64,000 bases of DNA from Candidatus Kapaibacterium sp. Its GTDB lineage: Bacteria > Bacteroidota > Ignavibacteria > Kapaibacteriales > UBA4661. Positions 1-8,694 of this stretch are shown here, in pieces. Location of the stretch: contig JALONG010000021.1 of NCBI GenBank assembly GCA_025455065.1, positions 1 through 64,000 on the forward strand. The letters are read 5' to 3'. Made by a program: the position numbers and the translations under genes. Each line of letters starts with the position of its first letter. The stretch's first letter is position 1. The notes beneath the pieces were generated by a model. It ran no database searches and had not been told where the DNA came from. It saw nothing but the letters and a program-made list of their open reading frames with translations.

Positions 1-121
1 AGATTGTGCATTATTTTTTCAATGCTTTTCTCTGGAAGCAGCATAAATACTCGCACAGACAAGAATGTCTGTGCCACTGAAGCCGGATTTTTTTGCACAA
101 TTATCAACTCAAGTTGGTATT
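1..121 (-). repeat. MITE-like element family A, copy 1
   Basis: About 121 bp matching, in reverse orientation, the elements at 10747-10867 and 54036-54160. The right end reads as the family terminus (TTGGTAT) and the core is the palindrome CACAGACAAGAATGTCTGTG near 54-75. The left end diverges from the other copies (an A/T-rich stretch replaces the canonical terminus) and touches the window edge, so this copy may be degenerate or cut. No coding capacity. Confidence 0.75.
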
Positions 122-162
122 ATTTGCATATTTCCTCTCGTGCCAAACATTGGTGACAAGAT

Positions 163-2121
163 TTACCGCGTAATCATCACCCGCTCGGTGTAGGTTTTTC
201 CGCCAATGCCAAGCGTAATCACGTACGCGCCCGATTGCTTGCCGTCGAAACGAAGTTCTTGGCTTATGCGTTCTTGTGCCTGTGTGCCGGTAACGACGCG
301 ATTTTCCACCATTCTGCCTTGAACATCTGTTACGGCAATGCTCACTGCGTCAGCGCCCAGCGTTGGAATATCCAGCAGCACACGCGACGAGGTGAGATAG
401 GATGTGCGAACGCCAATATCCGCCGAAGCCTGACGTGGAGCGGCTTGCGGGGTTTCAAACGCAAAGACCGCCACTGTGCCGCTCACTTCATGCGCCGCGA
501 TAACCAAGGGCATATTCAAGCGGTTTTGCGAAGCAGGGATGAACAAAAGCGCTTCAGTGCTGACATCACCGCCGATTGCACGAGTAGTGATAAACTGCGA
601 AAAGCGCGGATTCAAGGGGTTTGTAGCGTTATAGACCATAATGCCGCTTGTGCGCTCTAATCCCGCAAAAATATACGTGCTGTCGCCAACCGTCCCGACG
701 GTAATGCCTTCCGGCTCAGGACCTTTGTCGTCGCTCCGATTTTTCCGCGTAACGTTGTCACGACTTGCGTTGAATACATTGGGCAAAGCACGAGCGGTGA
801 TTTGCTCAATATCATCGCCGCTATCCCACACCATAGCCCCGCTGCCTTCCCAAATTGAAATAGAGCGTCCGCCCGGCACATACAACGCATCATAATCACC
901 ATCACCGTCAATATCGCCACGTGCGCGAGTAACGGTTAAGCGCCCCAAGAGCGTGTCGTTTTGCAACACAGCACGGTTCGGAAACCGCGCAGAATCAAGG
1001 CGCAATGAGCCTACACGAGCCTCTTCGTTGAATGTTGCATAACCCCGTGTGTCGCCTTCATTCACACTCGCAATAAACGTGCTGCCGCCAACGGTAAAGG
1101 CTTGCACGGCATCGGGCTGATACATTCCCAAGACAGGATATTGTGCGATGTTGATATTCGTCCCTCTGTCGCTGGCATCAATGCCGTTTCCTCGAAGAGC
1201 GTGCAGTTTTAAGCCCATATCACGAATGGAAATCACTCTCGCAGCGTCAATGTCAATAATTGCCCACGCATTATTTTCCTGAAGCGTCACGTATGCCGTG
1301 CGAGAATCCGACGAAATGGCGATATACTCCGGCTCAACGTCTTGCGCAAAGGTTACAAGCCGCCCCGGAACTGCTCCCGGAACGCTTGCCGTCGTCATTG
1401 GTGAAGGAAGATGGAACAATGCGGAATCTACCAATTCACGGCGGCGCGGCGCACCGAAATTGAAATCGTTAAACCGCACAAAGCCCACATTTGCTTGGCT
1501 GATAGCACTGACATTGATGCGCCCGTTAGCGAAAAACGGCAAGGTGATAATGCTCACCGAGCCTTCGGGGTCGGGCAGATACGAGCCTGTTTCCGTCGGC
1601 TCGCCTTCGTTTGCCGTCAAAACACGCCGTCCGTCGGGGGTAAAGGTAATCATGTCCGGCTGCGCTCCGACAACGACGCTGCGAGCGCTCATCAGTGCCG
1701 TGCGGAGGTCTGCTCCGCTCACATCCACAAACACCACTCGCCCGCTATCGGTTTTGACAGTTTGAATCATTGCCGCAGCCAGAACTCCGTTGCTCACGGC
1801 AATACTGGAAACATCAGCGCCAAACGCCGAAAAATCTAACGAGGCTTCGGTAACGGGCTGCAAAGGATTGTCGAGATTGACAACTTCCACGCGAACATAG
1901 CGCTGACCGCCTGTTACGAGACTATTTGCCACAAACAAACGCCGTGTTTGCGGTTCAAAAGCGATAGATTCACACAAACCGCCCCCACCTTGCGGCGGAA
2001 GAGCGTTTTGCCAACGCGACAAAAAGCGTAATTGCGGTGCTTGTGCCAAAGCGGATGTGCTTGAGGCGAATTCCAGTGCCAACAATCCAATGCAGCACCA
2101 AAGAAAGAAACGACGGTTCAT
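163..2121 (-). CDS. T9SS-exported choice-of-anchor I family beta-propeller protein
   Basis: A 652-residue secreted protein, probably a cell-surface or secreted beta-propeller of the choice-of-anchor I (phytase/esterase-like) type. The chosen ATG gives a signal peptide (MNRRFFLWCCIGLLALEFA, cleavage after SALAQ); an in-frame TTG 18 codons upstream adds a non-signal-like leader and was rejected. The middle has propeller-like repeats such as PDMITFTPDGRRVLTANEGE, IAISSDSRTAYVTLQENNA and an EPEGIT motif, as in this family. An FG-GAP-like calcium loop (RGDIDGDGDYDALYV) sits near residue 400. The last ~75 residues resemble a type A Por sorting domain (ending GGKTYTERVMITR), implying export by T9SS. 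It stands alone and is separated from the upstream cyclase gene by a terminator. The substrate is unknown. Confidence 0.8.
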   Translation of the reverse strand: MNRRFFLWCCIGLLALEFASSTSALAQAPQLRFLSRWQNALPPQGGGGLCESIAFEPQTRRLFVANSLVTGGQRYVRVEVVNLDNPLQPVTEASLDFSAFGADVSSIAVSNGVLAAAMIQTVKTDSGRVVFVDVSGADLRTALMSARSVVVGAQPDMITFTPDGRRVLTANEGEPTETGSYLPDPEGSVSIITLPFFANGRINVSAISQANVGFVRFNDFNFGAPRRRELVDSALFHLPSPMTTASVPGAVPGRLVTFAQDVEPEYIAISSDSRTAYVTLQENNAWAIIDIDAARVISIRDMGLKLHALRGNGIDASDRGTNINIAQYPVLGMYQPDAVQAFTVGGSTFIASVNEGDTRGYATFNEEARVGSLRLDSARFPNRAVLQNDTLLGRLTVTRARGDIDGDGDYDALYVPGGRSISIWEGSGAMVWDSGDDIEQITARALPNVFNASRDNVTRKNRSDDKGPEPEGITVGTVGDSTYIFAGLERTSGIMVYNATNPLNPRFSQFITTRAIGGDVSTEALLFIPASQNRLNMPLVIAAHEVSGTVAVFAFETPQAAPRQASADIGVRTSYLTSSRVLLDIPTLGADAVSIAVTDVQGRMVENRVVTGTQAQERISQELRFDGKQSGAYVITLGIGGKTYTERVMITR

Positions 2122-2182
2122 AATGCAGGAAAATACGTGAAAGAAATGGTGAGTAAACAAATGCTGACCGTGCAAAAAACAA

Positions 2183-2213
2183 AGTCCTACGAAAAAACGA
2201 ATTTCGTAGGACT
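2183..2213 (-). terminator. Rho-independent terminator after the 7TMR cyclase gene
   Basis: Perfect stem AGTCCTACGAAA / TTTCGTAGGACT with a short A/C loop. On the minus strand it is followed by TTTGTTTTTT. It lies between the cyclase stop and the choice-of-anchor gene start, so it would end cyclase transcripts. Confidence 0.8.
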
Positions 2214-2306
2214 GTCATACATACTTTTCTTCACATTACCAATTCATAACCCGCATGAACACTGCATATTAGCAATTCGTAATATCAACTTCTCCAATTC
2301 CCTCCA

Positions 2307-4493
2307 TCAAATACCTGCCAAAAACCACGTCTGCATCTGCCCTTTGCCCTTCACTTCCACCATTCCACGCGCTTCAAAGCGGTAGTGTGCGCTGTGCGGA
2401 ACAAGTGCGCGATAGACCGCTTCGCTGACGTGAATTTTCCCTGCCACACCTTGCGCTTCCATGCGTGAAGCCGTATTCACGGTGTCGCCCCAAAGGTCGT
2501 AGGCAAATTTTTTCTGCCCGATAACGCCCGCCACAACTGCTCCGGTGTGCAATCCGATACGCATGGATAAATTCATATCCAACATCCCGTTAAGACGTTC
2601 CAATTCCTGCATCATTGCAATAGCGGCATTTGCAGCGCGTTCCGCGTGGTCATTTTGCGGGGTAGGTAAGCCACTTACCGCCATAAAACAATCGCCAATG
2701 GTCTTGATTTTTTCCAAGCCGAAACGCTCCGAAATTGCATCAAACTCCGTAAACACCGTGTCCAGCAGCCCGACAAGTTCTTCCGGCGGAATACTTGATG
2801 AAAGCGTCGTAAAACCCGAAATATCGGCAAACAGTACCGTTACACTCTCAAAGCGGTCGGCAATGAGTTTTTCCCCGCCCATAAGCCGTGCAGCAATGCT
2901 GCTTGGCAGTACATTAAGCAAGAGCAGTTCCGAGCGCTCACGTTCTTGTTCAATGAGAAGATTTTTTTCCTGAAGCGCCGTGTTTGCGAGTTCAATTTCG
3001 CGGGATTGTTCTGCTTGCACCTCCAACTGGCGGGATATTTCCTCGTTTGCTTCCTCAAGTTCGGCGGTGCGCTCACGGACTTTCCGCTCCAATTCTTGTT
3101 CCGACTGCTTCAGCGTTTCGATAAGAAGTTCTGTGCTGCGCAACGTCTCGGCTTCAGCAACACGTTTTTCTTCCCTCATAATGTTGATGCGGTCTGCAAG
3201 CCCCAATGACAACAAAAATATCTCCAACGCCGAACCAATCTGCAACCCGTAAATCGTGAGCGGACCGGATGGCAGCAAATTGATGTTCCTGAGTGCCGCT
3301 GACGCAATCGAGGTCAAAAGCAAAATCCACGCAAACAAGAAATACCGCGCCGGACGGTAGTTTTTGCGAATAGCAATCACCGACACCGTAACAATAATCG
3401 GCAGCGTGATAATTGGCGCTCCGTACATTATCCGAATAGCAGTCATATACGGCAACACAAACGCCAGAGCCATTCCCACGATAAAATACCCCATGACGAC
3501 GTTCATAAATTTGTGCGCTCGTGGCGCAAGATGCCGCGTGTCGAGGTAATTTTGCGAAAAAGCAAAAACGCTTAACCCCGAAAGCCCCATAAATACGATG
3601 ATGGAGCGGTTATGCCATAACGGCGATTCACTCCACAAATACTGGAAGGCAAGCCCGTTCCAAATAAACAGAAACAGTCCGTAGGTCGCAATGTACGCCA
3701 CATAGTAGAGGTAGCTGATGTCGCGCAGCGAGAAATACACAAAGAGGTTGTAGCCCAGCATTATCGCCAAAATACCGTAGAACATTCCCAGCAAAAACTG
3801 CTCATTTACGATGTGGCGGCTCATCGCTGCGCCGGAACGCAACATTATCGGGAAGGTCATAGAGCCTTGCGATTCCAAACGAAAATAGACTGTCAAAACC
3901 GAATCAGTATTCACCGATGCCTTCTCGGACGTTGAGAGTTTCTGCATTGGCAGACGAAATGTCGGCATTCTGTACGACAAATCACGCATGGCAAAAGGGA
4001 ACATATCGCCGGACTGTTTTTCGGCGTAAGGAAGGTCGGCGAGGCGAGTATTTGTGAGGTTTTCAGGGGTGAGAGAATCAAGATTCGGTGCAAAAAAGCG
4101 GATATTATCCAACTGCGGGTAATTTATCTCCAAAAACCAGTCGTCATGCATCTTGTCGTGCTGTGCGGCTTCCTGCGGCAGCACCAAACGAATCCTCACC
4201 CAATACACCACTCGCGTATGCCCGAAATTCGGGTCATTTTTGCCTGTATAGCGCGTAAATGCTTGGTTGTAGCGCTCTGAGCGAATATCCTCCAACGTTA
4301 TATTTCCCTGTTTGTCTTCCAAAATTTCCAACGCACCATTGAGCGAATACTCTGTTGTGTCGGGGGAAACGTGAAAAAATGATTGTGCCGCAAGCGGCTG
4401 CACACACGATAGCACAACGATTGGCGCGAAAACAAGTATTCCACACCAAACAGAACAACGGAAGAACGAACAAAACGTGCTGATAAAGCGCAT
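2307..4493 (-). CDS. 7TMR-DISM class III adenylate cyclase
   Basis: A 728-residue membrane sensor with a cyclase output. Order: signal peptide (to about residue 36), extracellular 7TMR-DISM ligand-binding domain (about 40-195, motif LEINYPQLDNIRFF), seven membrane segments (about 230-430), a long coiled coil (about 435-530), then a class III nucleotide cyclase domain (about 545-728). The domain shows the metal-binding FADISGFT and the VSGLP segment. The Lys in EKIKTIGD and the Asp in YDLWGDTVNTASR are the residues that favour ATP, so cAMP is the expected product. It shares its N-terminal half with the histidine kinase at 6396-8597. The gene is flanked by terminators and probably monocistronic. 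A cAMP receptor is not proven here, though a Crp/Fnr gene lies at 26365-26982. Confidence 0.9.
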   Translation of the reverse strand: MRFISTFCSFFRCSVWCGILVFAPIVVLSCVQPLAAQSFFHVSPDTTEYSLNGALEILEDKQGNITLEDIRSERYNQAFTRYTGKNDPNFGHTRVVYWVRIRLVLPQEAAQHDKMHDDWFLEINYPQLDNIRFFAPNLDSLTPENLTNTRLADLPYAEKQSGDMFPFAMRDLSYRMPTFRLPMQKLSTSEKASVNTDSVLTVYFRLESQGSMTFPIMLRSGAAMSRHIVNEQFLLGMFYGILAIMLGYNLFVYFSLRDISYLYYVAYIATYGLFLFIWNGLAFQYLWSESPLWHNRSIIVFMGLSGLSVFAFSQNYLDTRHLAPRAHKFMNVVMGYFIVGMALAFVLPYMTAIRIMYGAPIITLPIIVTVSVIAIRKNYRPARYFLFAWILLLTSIASAALRNINLLPSGPLTIYGLQIGSALEIFLLSLGLADRINIMREEKRVAEAETLRSTELLIETLKQSEQELERKVRERTAELEEANEEISRQLEVQAEQSREIELANTALQEKNLLIEQERERSELLLLNVLPSSIAARLMGGEKLIADRFESVTVLFADISGFTTLSSSIPPEELVGLLDTVFTEFDAISERFGLEKIKTIGDCFMAVSGLPTPQNDHAERAANAAIAMMQELERLNGMLDMNLSMRIGLHTGAVVAGVIGQKKFAYDLWGDTVNTASRMEAQGVAGKIHVSEAVYRALVPHSAHYRFEARGMVEVKGKGQMQTWFLAGI

Positions 4494-4560
4494 GAAATCT
4501 CACGACATAACCGAAACATCGGCAGCAAACCTTTTGTGCTTCGGCGGGTAACAGAAACGG

Positions 4561-4594
4561 AAAGTCCCGCAAAATCGTTGTTCTGCGGGACTTT
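4561..4594 (-). terminator. Rho-independent terminator after the HigBA-like pair
   Basis: Stem AAAGTCCCGCA / TGCGGGACTTT. It lies about 40 bp past the antitoxin stop on the minus strand, and just upstream of the cyclase gene, insulating the two. Confidence 0.75.
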
Positions 4595-4632
4595 TGCAAA
4601 CATTTATCGTACAAATTTATCGTACAAAACAT

Positions 4633-4941
4633 TCAGAGTTTTATCGAAAGTTCCAGATGTCCACCCAAACCAACTTCCACAATTTTTTGAAGAGTTGAAA
4701 TACGAACTTCTTGTAAATCGTTCTCAATTTTTGAGATATAACCTTTATGCGTCCCGCATTTTTCGGCAAGTTCTTCTTGTGTCATCCCTTTTTCACGGCG
4801 AGCTTGTTGAATCAAAGCGCCAACACGGAAGGCTTCGTAACCACGTTCAAATGCTTCTCTTCGCGGCGTACCCGGGAGACCATACTGCTCTTCAATAAAT
4901 TCATCAAGAGGCTGAAGGTTTGTTTGCGTGTTCTTGCTCAT
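4633..4941 (-). CDS. XRE-family antitoxin (HigA-like)
   Basis: A 102-residue DNA-binding antitoxin candidate. The start at MSKNTQTNLQPLDEF was chosen; a longer reading lies mostly inside the toxin gene. Residues about 40-100 form a lambda-repressor-type helix-turn-helix (ARREKGMTQEELAEKCGTHKGYISKIEN), followed by a short C-terminal strand. The first codons overlap the last 38 bp of the toxin gene, so translation is probably coupled. The toxin-first order is that of higBA rather than relBE. As in related pairs it would be expected to neutralise the toxin and repress its own operon; no operator was identified. Confidence 0.85.
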   Translation of the reverse strand: MSKNTQTNLQPLDEFIEEQYGLPGTPRREAFERGYEAFRVGALIQQARREKGMTQEELAEKCGTHKGYISKIENDLQEVRISTLQKIVEVGLGGHLELSIKL

Positions 4942-5272
4942 ATTCCTGTTTAATGCGTTGTGCTTTGTGAATTTGGTTTTGAGGCGTTTTACGAGTTTTT
5001 TTCTGAAATCCGTTCGCCAAGACAATCAACTTTCCTTCATCGAAAAAACAAAATATACGAAAAATATTACCACCACTTTGCACTCTAATTTCGTAGAGAC
5101 CATCAGTGCCTTCAATGTGTTTCAAATACTCTTCCGAAACGCGCTGCTGAGTCTCTATCAACCGCAATGTCCACGTTATTTTGTCTTTGACATTCTGATT
5201 TTGCTTGCCATAAAATTCTTTGAAGTAATTTTTGTACAACACAATTTGGCGGACTTTGTTGCTGTTCATCAT
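4904..5272 (-). CDS. RelE/HigB-superfamily toxin (phage-derived Gp49-like)
   Basis: A 122-residue protein of the HigB/Gp49-like RelE superfamily, expected to be a ribosome-dependent mRNA interferase. Visible features are an alpha-rich N-terminus (VRQIVLYKNYFKEFY), the central LYEIRVQSGGNIFRIFCFFDEGKLIVLANGFQKKT, typical of the beta-sheet core, and a basic tail. Two adjacent ATG codons begin it; the first is used here. It starts 8 bp after the stop of the hydroxylase gene, so it may be read from that transcript. It overlaps the downstream antitoxin by 38 bp. Activity is inferred from family and gene order. Confidence 0.85.
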   Translation of the reverse strand: MMNSNKVRQIVLYKNYFKEFYGKQNQNVKDKITWTLRLIETQQRVSEEYLKHIEGTDGLYEIRVQSGGNIFRIFCFFDEGKLIVLANGFQKKTRKTPQNQIHKAQRIKQEYEQEHANKPSAS

Positions 5273-5280
5273 TATTTCAT

Positions 5281-6087
5281 CTATTGCCTTCCGTCAAACG
5301 TCCGCCTTTTCACCTCCTCAAACGTCTCATCATACTTCGCATGAACCGTGCCGAAAAGCCTGTCCCAGACCAGCGTGTAAAGCCCGTAGTTGCTTGTGGC
5401 GTACTTGTGGTGCATATTGTGATTGACCGATGTATTTATCCACTTCCCCACAGCGTGCGAACTGAAGCCCTTCGGGTAGAGTTCAAACCCCAAATGTCCG
5501 TAGGCATTGTAAAGCGTCATAAAGCCCAACCACGTAGCAATCATGCCGATTGTATGCGGTATTGTGAAGGCAACAATCGGAAAAATGAGAAACTCCGTCA
5601 GCGCTTCAAACGGGTGAAACGCAAATGCTGCCCACGGTGTGGGGTTGTAGGAGAGATGATGCACTTTGTGGACAATCGGGTAAAGTTTTTTGTGATGTAC
5701 AGCGCGGTGCATGAAGTAAAAATACGCATCGTGAATGACCAGCATGAGCAGCACTCCGCCAATCCAATACGCGGCTTGCCAAGCGGGATTTATGCCGACA
5801 ATTTCGCTCACGTCGCGGTGTAATTGCGTCAAAGGGCGTATTTGCGGCATATAAACCGTCGAAGCAACTGTTGTAAAGATAAAAAACGTAGCGGCGGAAT
5901 AGCCGATTTCCCGCTTGTAATCCTGCTTTGCGGGGTATTTCATCTGAATTTTTTGCGGAGCATAACGCTCCCGTTTCACGATATACCACCACACAAAAAA
6001 CACCCCTGCAATAACGCCATAACGCACGGTCAAAAACGTGAGAATAATTGACCACGTAAGCCAGTAACTGTCAATGTTGTGAAGCAT
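5281..6087 (-). CDS. Sterol desaturase / fatty acid hydroxylase family membrane protein
   Basis: A 268-residue integral membrane di-iron enzyme of the fatty acid hydroxylase superfamily. It has about four or five membrane segments (residues 9-35, 60-80, 105-125, 165-190). The histidine clusters expected to bind iron are present: HDAYFYFMHR (about 118-127), HKVHH (about 139-143) and NHNMHH (about 229-234). The enzyme would hydroxylate or desaturate a lipid or sterol-like chain at the membrane; the substrate cannot be told from sequence. The toxin gene follows 8 bp downstream. Upstream lies a dense array of 15-bp repeats, with no obvious promoter of the consensus seen elsewhere in this window. 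Confidence 0.88.
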   Translation of the reverse strand: MLHNIDSYWLTWSIILTFLTVRYGVIAGVFFVWWYIVKRERYAPQKIQMKYPAKQDYKREIGYSAATFFIFTTVASTVYMPQIRPLTQLHRDVSEIVGINPAWQAAYWIGGVLLMLVIHDAYFYFMHRAVHHKKLYPIVHKVHHLSYNPTPWAAFAFHPFEALTEFLIFPIVAFTIPHTIGMIATWLGFMTLYNAYGHLGFELYPKGFSSHAVGKWINTSVNHNMHHKYATSNYGLYTLVWDRLFGTVHAKYDETFEEVKRRTFDGRQ

Positions 6088-6105
6088 ATGGATTAGTCAT
6101 TAGTT

Positions 6106-6360
6106 GGTTGGTCAGTGGTTACTTGGTTACTTGGTTACTTGGTCAGTGGTTACTTGGTCAGTGGTTACTTGGTCAGTGGTTGCTTGGTCAGTGGTTACTT
6201 GGTCATTAGGCTTGTGGATGGCTTATCTACTTGCCTTTAGCAACCACCAATGACCAATGCACCAATGACCAATGCACCAATGACCGATGCACCAATGACC
6301 GATGCACCAATGACCGATGCACCAATGACCAATGCACCAATGACCAATGACCGATGCACT
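6106..6360. repeat. Inverted pair of 15-bp tandem repeat arrays
   Basis: The left arm (6106-6210) repeats GGTCAGTGGTTACTT-like 15-bp units about six times and ends in GGTTACTTGGTCATTAGG. The right arm (6243-6360) repeats ACCAATGACCAATGC / ACCAATGACCGATGC 15-bp units about eight times, roughly the opposite sense (GGTCATTGGT). A short spacer separates them. It fills the gap between the hydroxylase gene and the downstream end of the kinase gene. Related short blocks occur at 28004-28042, 28285-28320 and 40137-40187. It is not a CRISPR: the units are contiguous, without spacers. Confidence 0.9.
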
Positions 6361-6395
6361 CATAACTAGAAGTACATACTCGCTTGAAAAGAATA

Positions 6396-8597
6396 TCACA
6401 ATGCAGCAGGCAATTTCACGACAAACATCGCTCCTTGACCAAGTTCGGACTCGCACCAAATCTCGCCATGCATGGCTTCCACTAATTTTTTGACAATGGA
6501 CAACCCTAAGCCCGTTGAGTGTTCGCCTGCTGTCGGTCGAGCGGAAAGACGAGCGAATTTCCCGAAGAGTTTGCTTTTGTCCTCTTCCGACAAGCCCGGA
6601 CCTTCGTCGCGGACAAGAATAAAGACCGAAGGCATTGCGGAAGAATGGCTGTAAGCCGCATTGGTACTTGGTTCGTGAGCGGTTGTCAAATTCACGTGAA
6701 CATTCTTGTTTGCCGGAGAAAACTTAATCGCATTAGAAAGCAGATTTTCCACGACCTGCAATATACGGTGTTTGTCCGCTAAGGCGCATAAATGCTCGCT
6801 CTCTGCGGCAAAATGCACCATAATATTTTTCGCAGCCGCTTTTTGTCCGTAATCCTGCGCTAAGTGGCGAATGTCCTCTGCAAGCGGCACAGATTCTATG
6901 CGCAATTCCAATTTTCCCGACTCAATCGCATTGGAATCCAAGAGTTTTTCGATAATGTCGTGCATCCGCCGCGAAGTGCTTTCAATACGGTCTAAAATTT
7001 CGTTACGCTTGTCTCCATCAAGTTTTTCGGCATAGCGCCGCATCATGGAGGTATTCATAATGATAGTCTGAAGCGGATTTTTCAAATCATGCGCAGCAAC
7101 GCCCAGAAACTCGTTTTTCTCACGGTTCAGCCCTTCCAAAAGGATATTTTTTTCGTTCAATTCCACATTCGTCATTTCGATTTCGACCGCCTGATTGTTC
7201 AAAATAATCATCTGGCGCTGCATCTCGTTGTTGGTCAATTCGAGTTCGTTGGTGCGCTCCTGCACTTTGCGCTCAAGCTGTGTCTTTGCCTCGTGTTCGA
7301 TGCGCAGCGCGTCTTGCTGTGCGGTTTCTTTTTCCAAACGCAACTGCCTGTACCGCTCCGCCAATGCAAAGGCAAACAGCAAGCCCTCCACAGCCAAGCC
7401 AATTTCAACAATATGATTCGTAAACGGCGTACTTGGCAGAATACCGACGGTTTTTAAGACAAAAATGATATTTCCCGTTAAAAAGAGCGATACCGCCACA
7501 AAAAAGTACCGCGCACTGGTGTTGCCCCGCTTCCACACAAGCGCTCCGGCAACAACGACAACCGAAATCGTGATAAAATTCGCAACCACGCCAAGCCGAA
7601 CCCCAACTTGATAGGGCAGCACTATTGCCAAAAGCGACACCGCCGCGCCGCCGAGCATTGTTACCAATAAAGCCTTTGCCATGAAAGGCGCATAACGCTT
7701 GGTGCGGAGGAACTCTCTGGCAAAAAGCGACAGGCAAAAGATGATAAGCCCGATTGTTCCGGCGTTCAGGTAATTGACAAAACGCGGCGAATCGCTCCAA
7801 AAATACTGCGACGCAAAACCGTTCAATACTGCCAAATAGAGCGTTCCGGCAAGGACATAGAGCGTGTAGAGCGCATAAAACGGTGATTGCAGGCTGACAA
7901 ACAAAAAGCCGTTGTAAAGCGCCAAAGCAATCATCGCTCCGAAAAACAGTCCGTAGGCAATGCTCCCAAGCGCCGTATTTTCCGCAAACTCCGTGCTGTG
8001 CCGAAGCACCATCGGCACGAGCATTGAACTTTGCGAATTGACACGAAGAATGATGAGATGCGCCAAGGTATCGTGAAGTTCGAGCGGAAAAGCAAATGTG
8101 CGGGTTTGAACAATACGCTCAGAAAACGGCATTAAATCACCAACCACACGCGATGACCACACACCCGCGCTGTCATGGGTGAAAATTTCAATGCTGTCAA
8201 GCGGCGGATAGGCTATTTCCAAAAGCCAATCATCAACACGCGGCACGGTGTTTTTGACCTTCAGCACAAACCAATACGTCGGCTGAACAAGCCCAAAACT
8301 CGGTATTTCCTGTGTGGAAGCACGGAAGCCAGATGCAATCTGCGGTTGAAGGATGTCCTTGAGTGTGAGGTTTTTTGCGGTATCTGCAAGGTAATAGCAC
8401 AATAAGCCTGCCGAAACAGCCGGTTTTTTCGGCGTGAGCGCAATAACGGGCGTTGCGGGGAATATCGCTTGCGGTGCAAGTATTGGTGAGCCTTTCAAAG
8501 AAGCATCGTTGCCAACAGGCATAGAATCAGCCCTTGCAACCCCCAAAGTGGCGGCAACGCAGCAAAACCGAAGAATCACACAAACAAAGCCTCGCAT
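6396..8597 (-). CDS. 7TMR-DISM sensor histidine kinase
   Basis: A 733-residue membrane histidine kinase. The start MRGFVCVILRF gives a good signal peptide; an upstream reading adds 22 unlikely residues. Order: extracellular 7TMR-DISM domain (about 60-195, LLEIAYPPLDSIEIF), seven membrane helices (about 215-425), coiled coil (about 430-500), HisKA with the phospho-acceptor in GVAAHDLKNPLQ, then HATPase_c with N box VVENLLSNAIKFSP, G1 RDEGPGL and G2 STGLGLSIVKKL. No receiver domain is attached and no response regulator gene is adjacent, so its partner is unknown. The N-terminal half is paralogous to the cyclase at 2307-4493. Confidence 0.92.
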   Translation of the reverse strand: MRGFVCVILRFCCVAATLGVARADSMPVGNDASLKGSPILAPQAIFPATPVIALTPKKPAVSAGLLCYYLADTAKNLTLKDILQPQIASGFRASTQEIPSFGLVQPTYWFVLKVKNTVPRVDDWLLEIAYPPLDSIEIFTHDSAGVWSSRVVGDLMPFSERIVQTRTFAFPLELHDTLAHLIILRVNSQSSMLVPMVLRHSTEFAENTALGSIAYGLFFGAMIALALYNGFLFVSLQSPFYALYTLYVLAGTLYLAVLNGFASQYFWSDSPRFVNYLNAGTIGLIIFCLSLFAREFLRTKRYAPFMAKALLVTMLGGAAVSLLAIVLPYQVGVRLGVVANFITISVVVVAGALVWKRGNTSARYFFVAVSLFLTGNIIFVLKTVGILPSTPFTNHIVEIGLAVEGLLFAFALAERYRQLRLEKETAQQDALRIEHEAKTQLERKVQERTNELELTNNEMQRQMIILNNQAVEIEMTNVELNEKNILLEGLNREKNEFLGVAAHDLKNPLQTIIMNTSMMRRYAEKLDGDKRNEILDRIESTSRRMHDIIEKLLDSNAIESGKLELRIESVPLAEDIRHLAQDYGQKAAAKNIMVHFAAESEHLCALADKHRILQVVENLLSNAIKFSPANKNVHVNLTTAHEPSTNAAYSHSSAMPSVFILVRDEGPGLSEEDKSKLFGKFARLSARPTAGEHSTGLGLSIVKKLVEAMHGEIWCESELGQGAMFVVKLPAAL

Positions 8598-8694
8598 ACA
8601 ACAACGTTCAAATGTGGAAACACGAAATTTCACAATTCTACGCACAACGCACGAGATTACCAAGCATTTTGCTAACTGGTAAGCCCTTTCGAGA

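Noticed and set aside
2307-4493. Guanylate cyclase specificity
   Set aside because: The Lys in EKIKTIGD and the Asp in YDLWGDTVN favour ATP rather than the Glu/Cys pair of guanylate cyclases.
6106-6360. Possible CRISPR array at the 15-bp repeats
   Set aside because: Units are contiguous and 15 bp long, without unique spacers, and no cas gene is nearby.
6223-6459. 78-residue reading with repeated IGHWC peptide on the minus strand
   Set aside because: It is translation of the 15-bp DNA repeat, overlaps the kinase 3' end and has no independent support.
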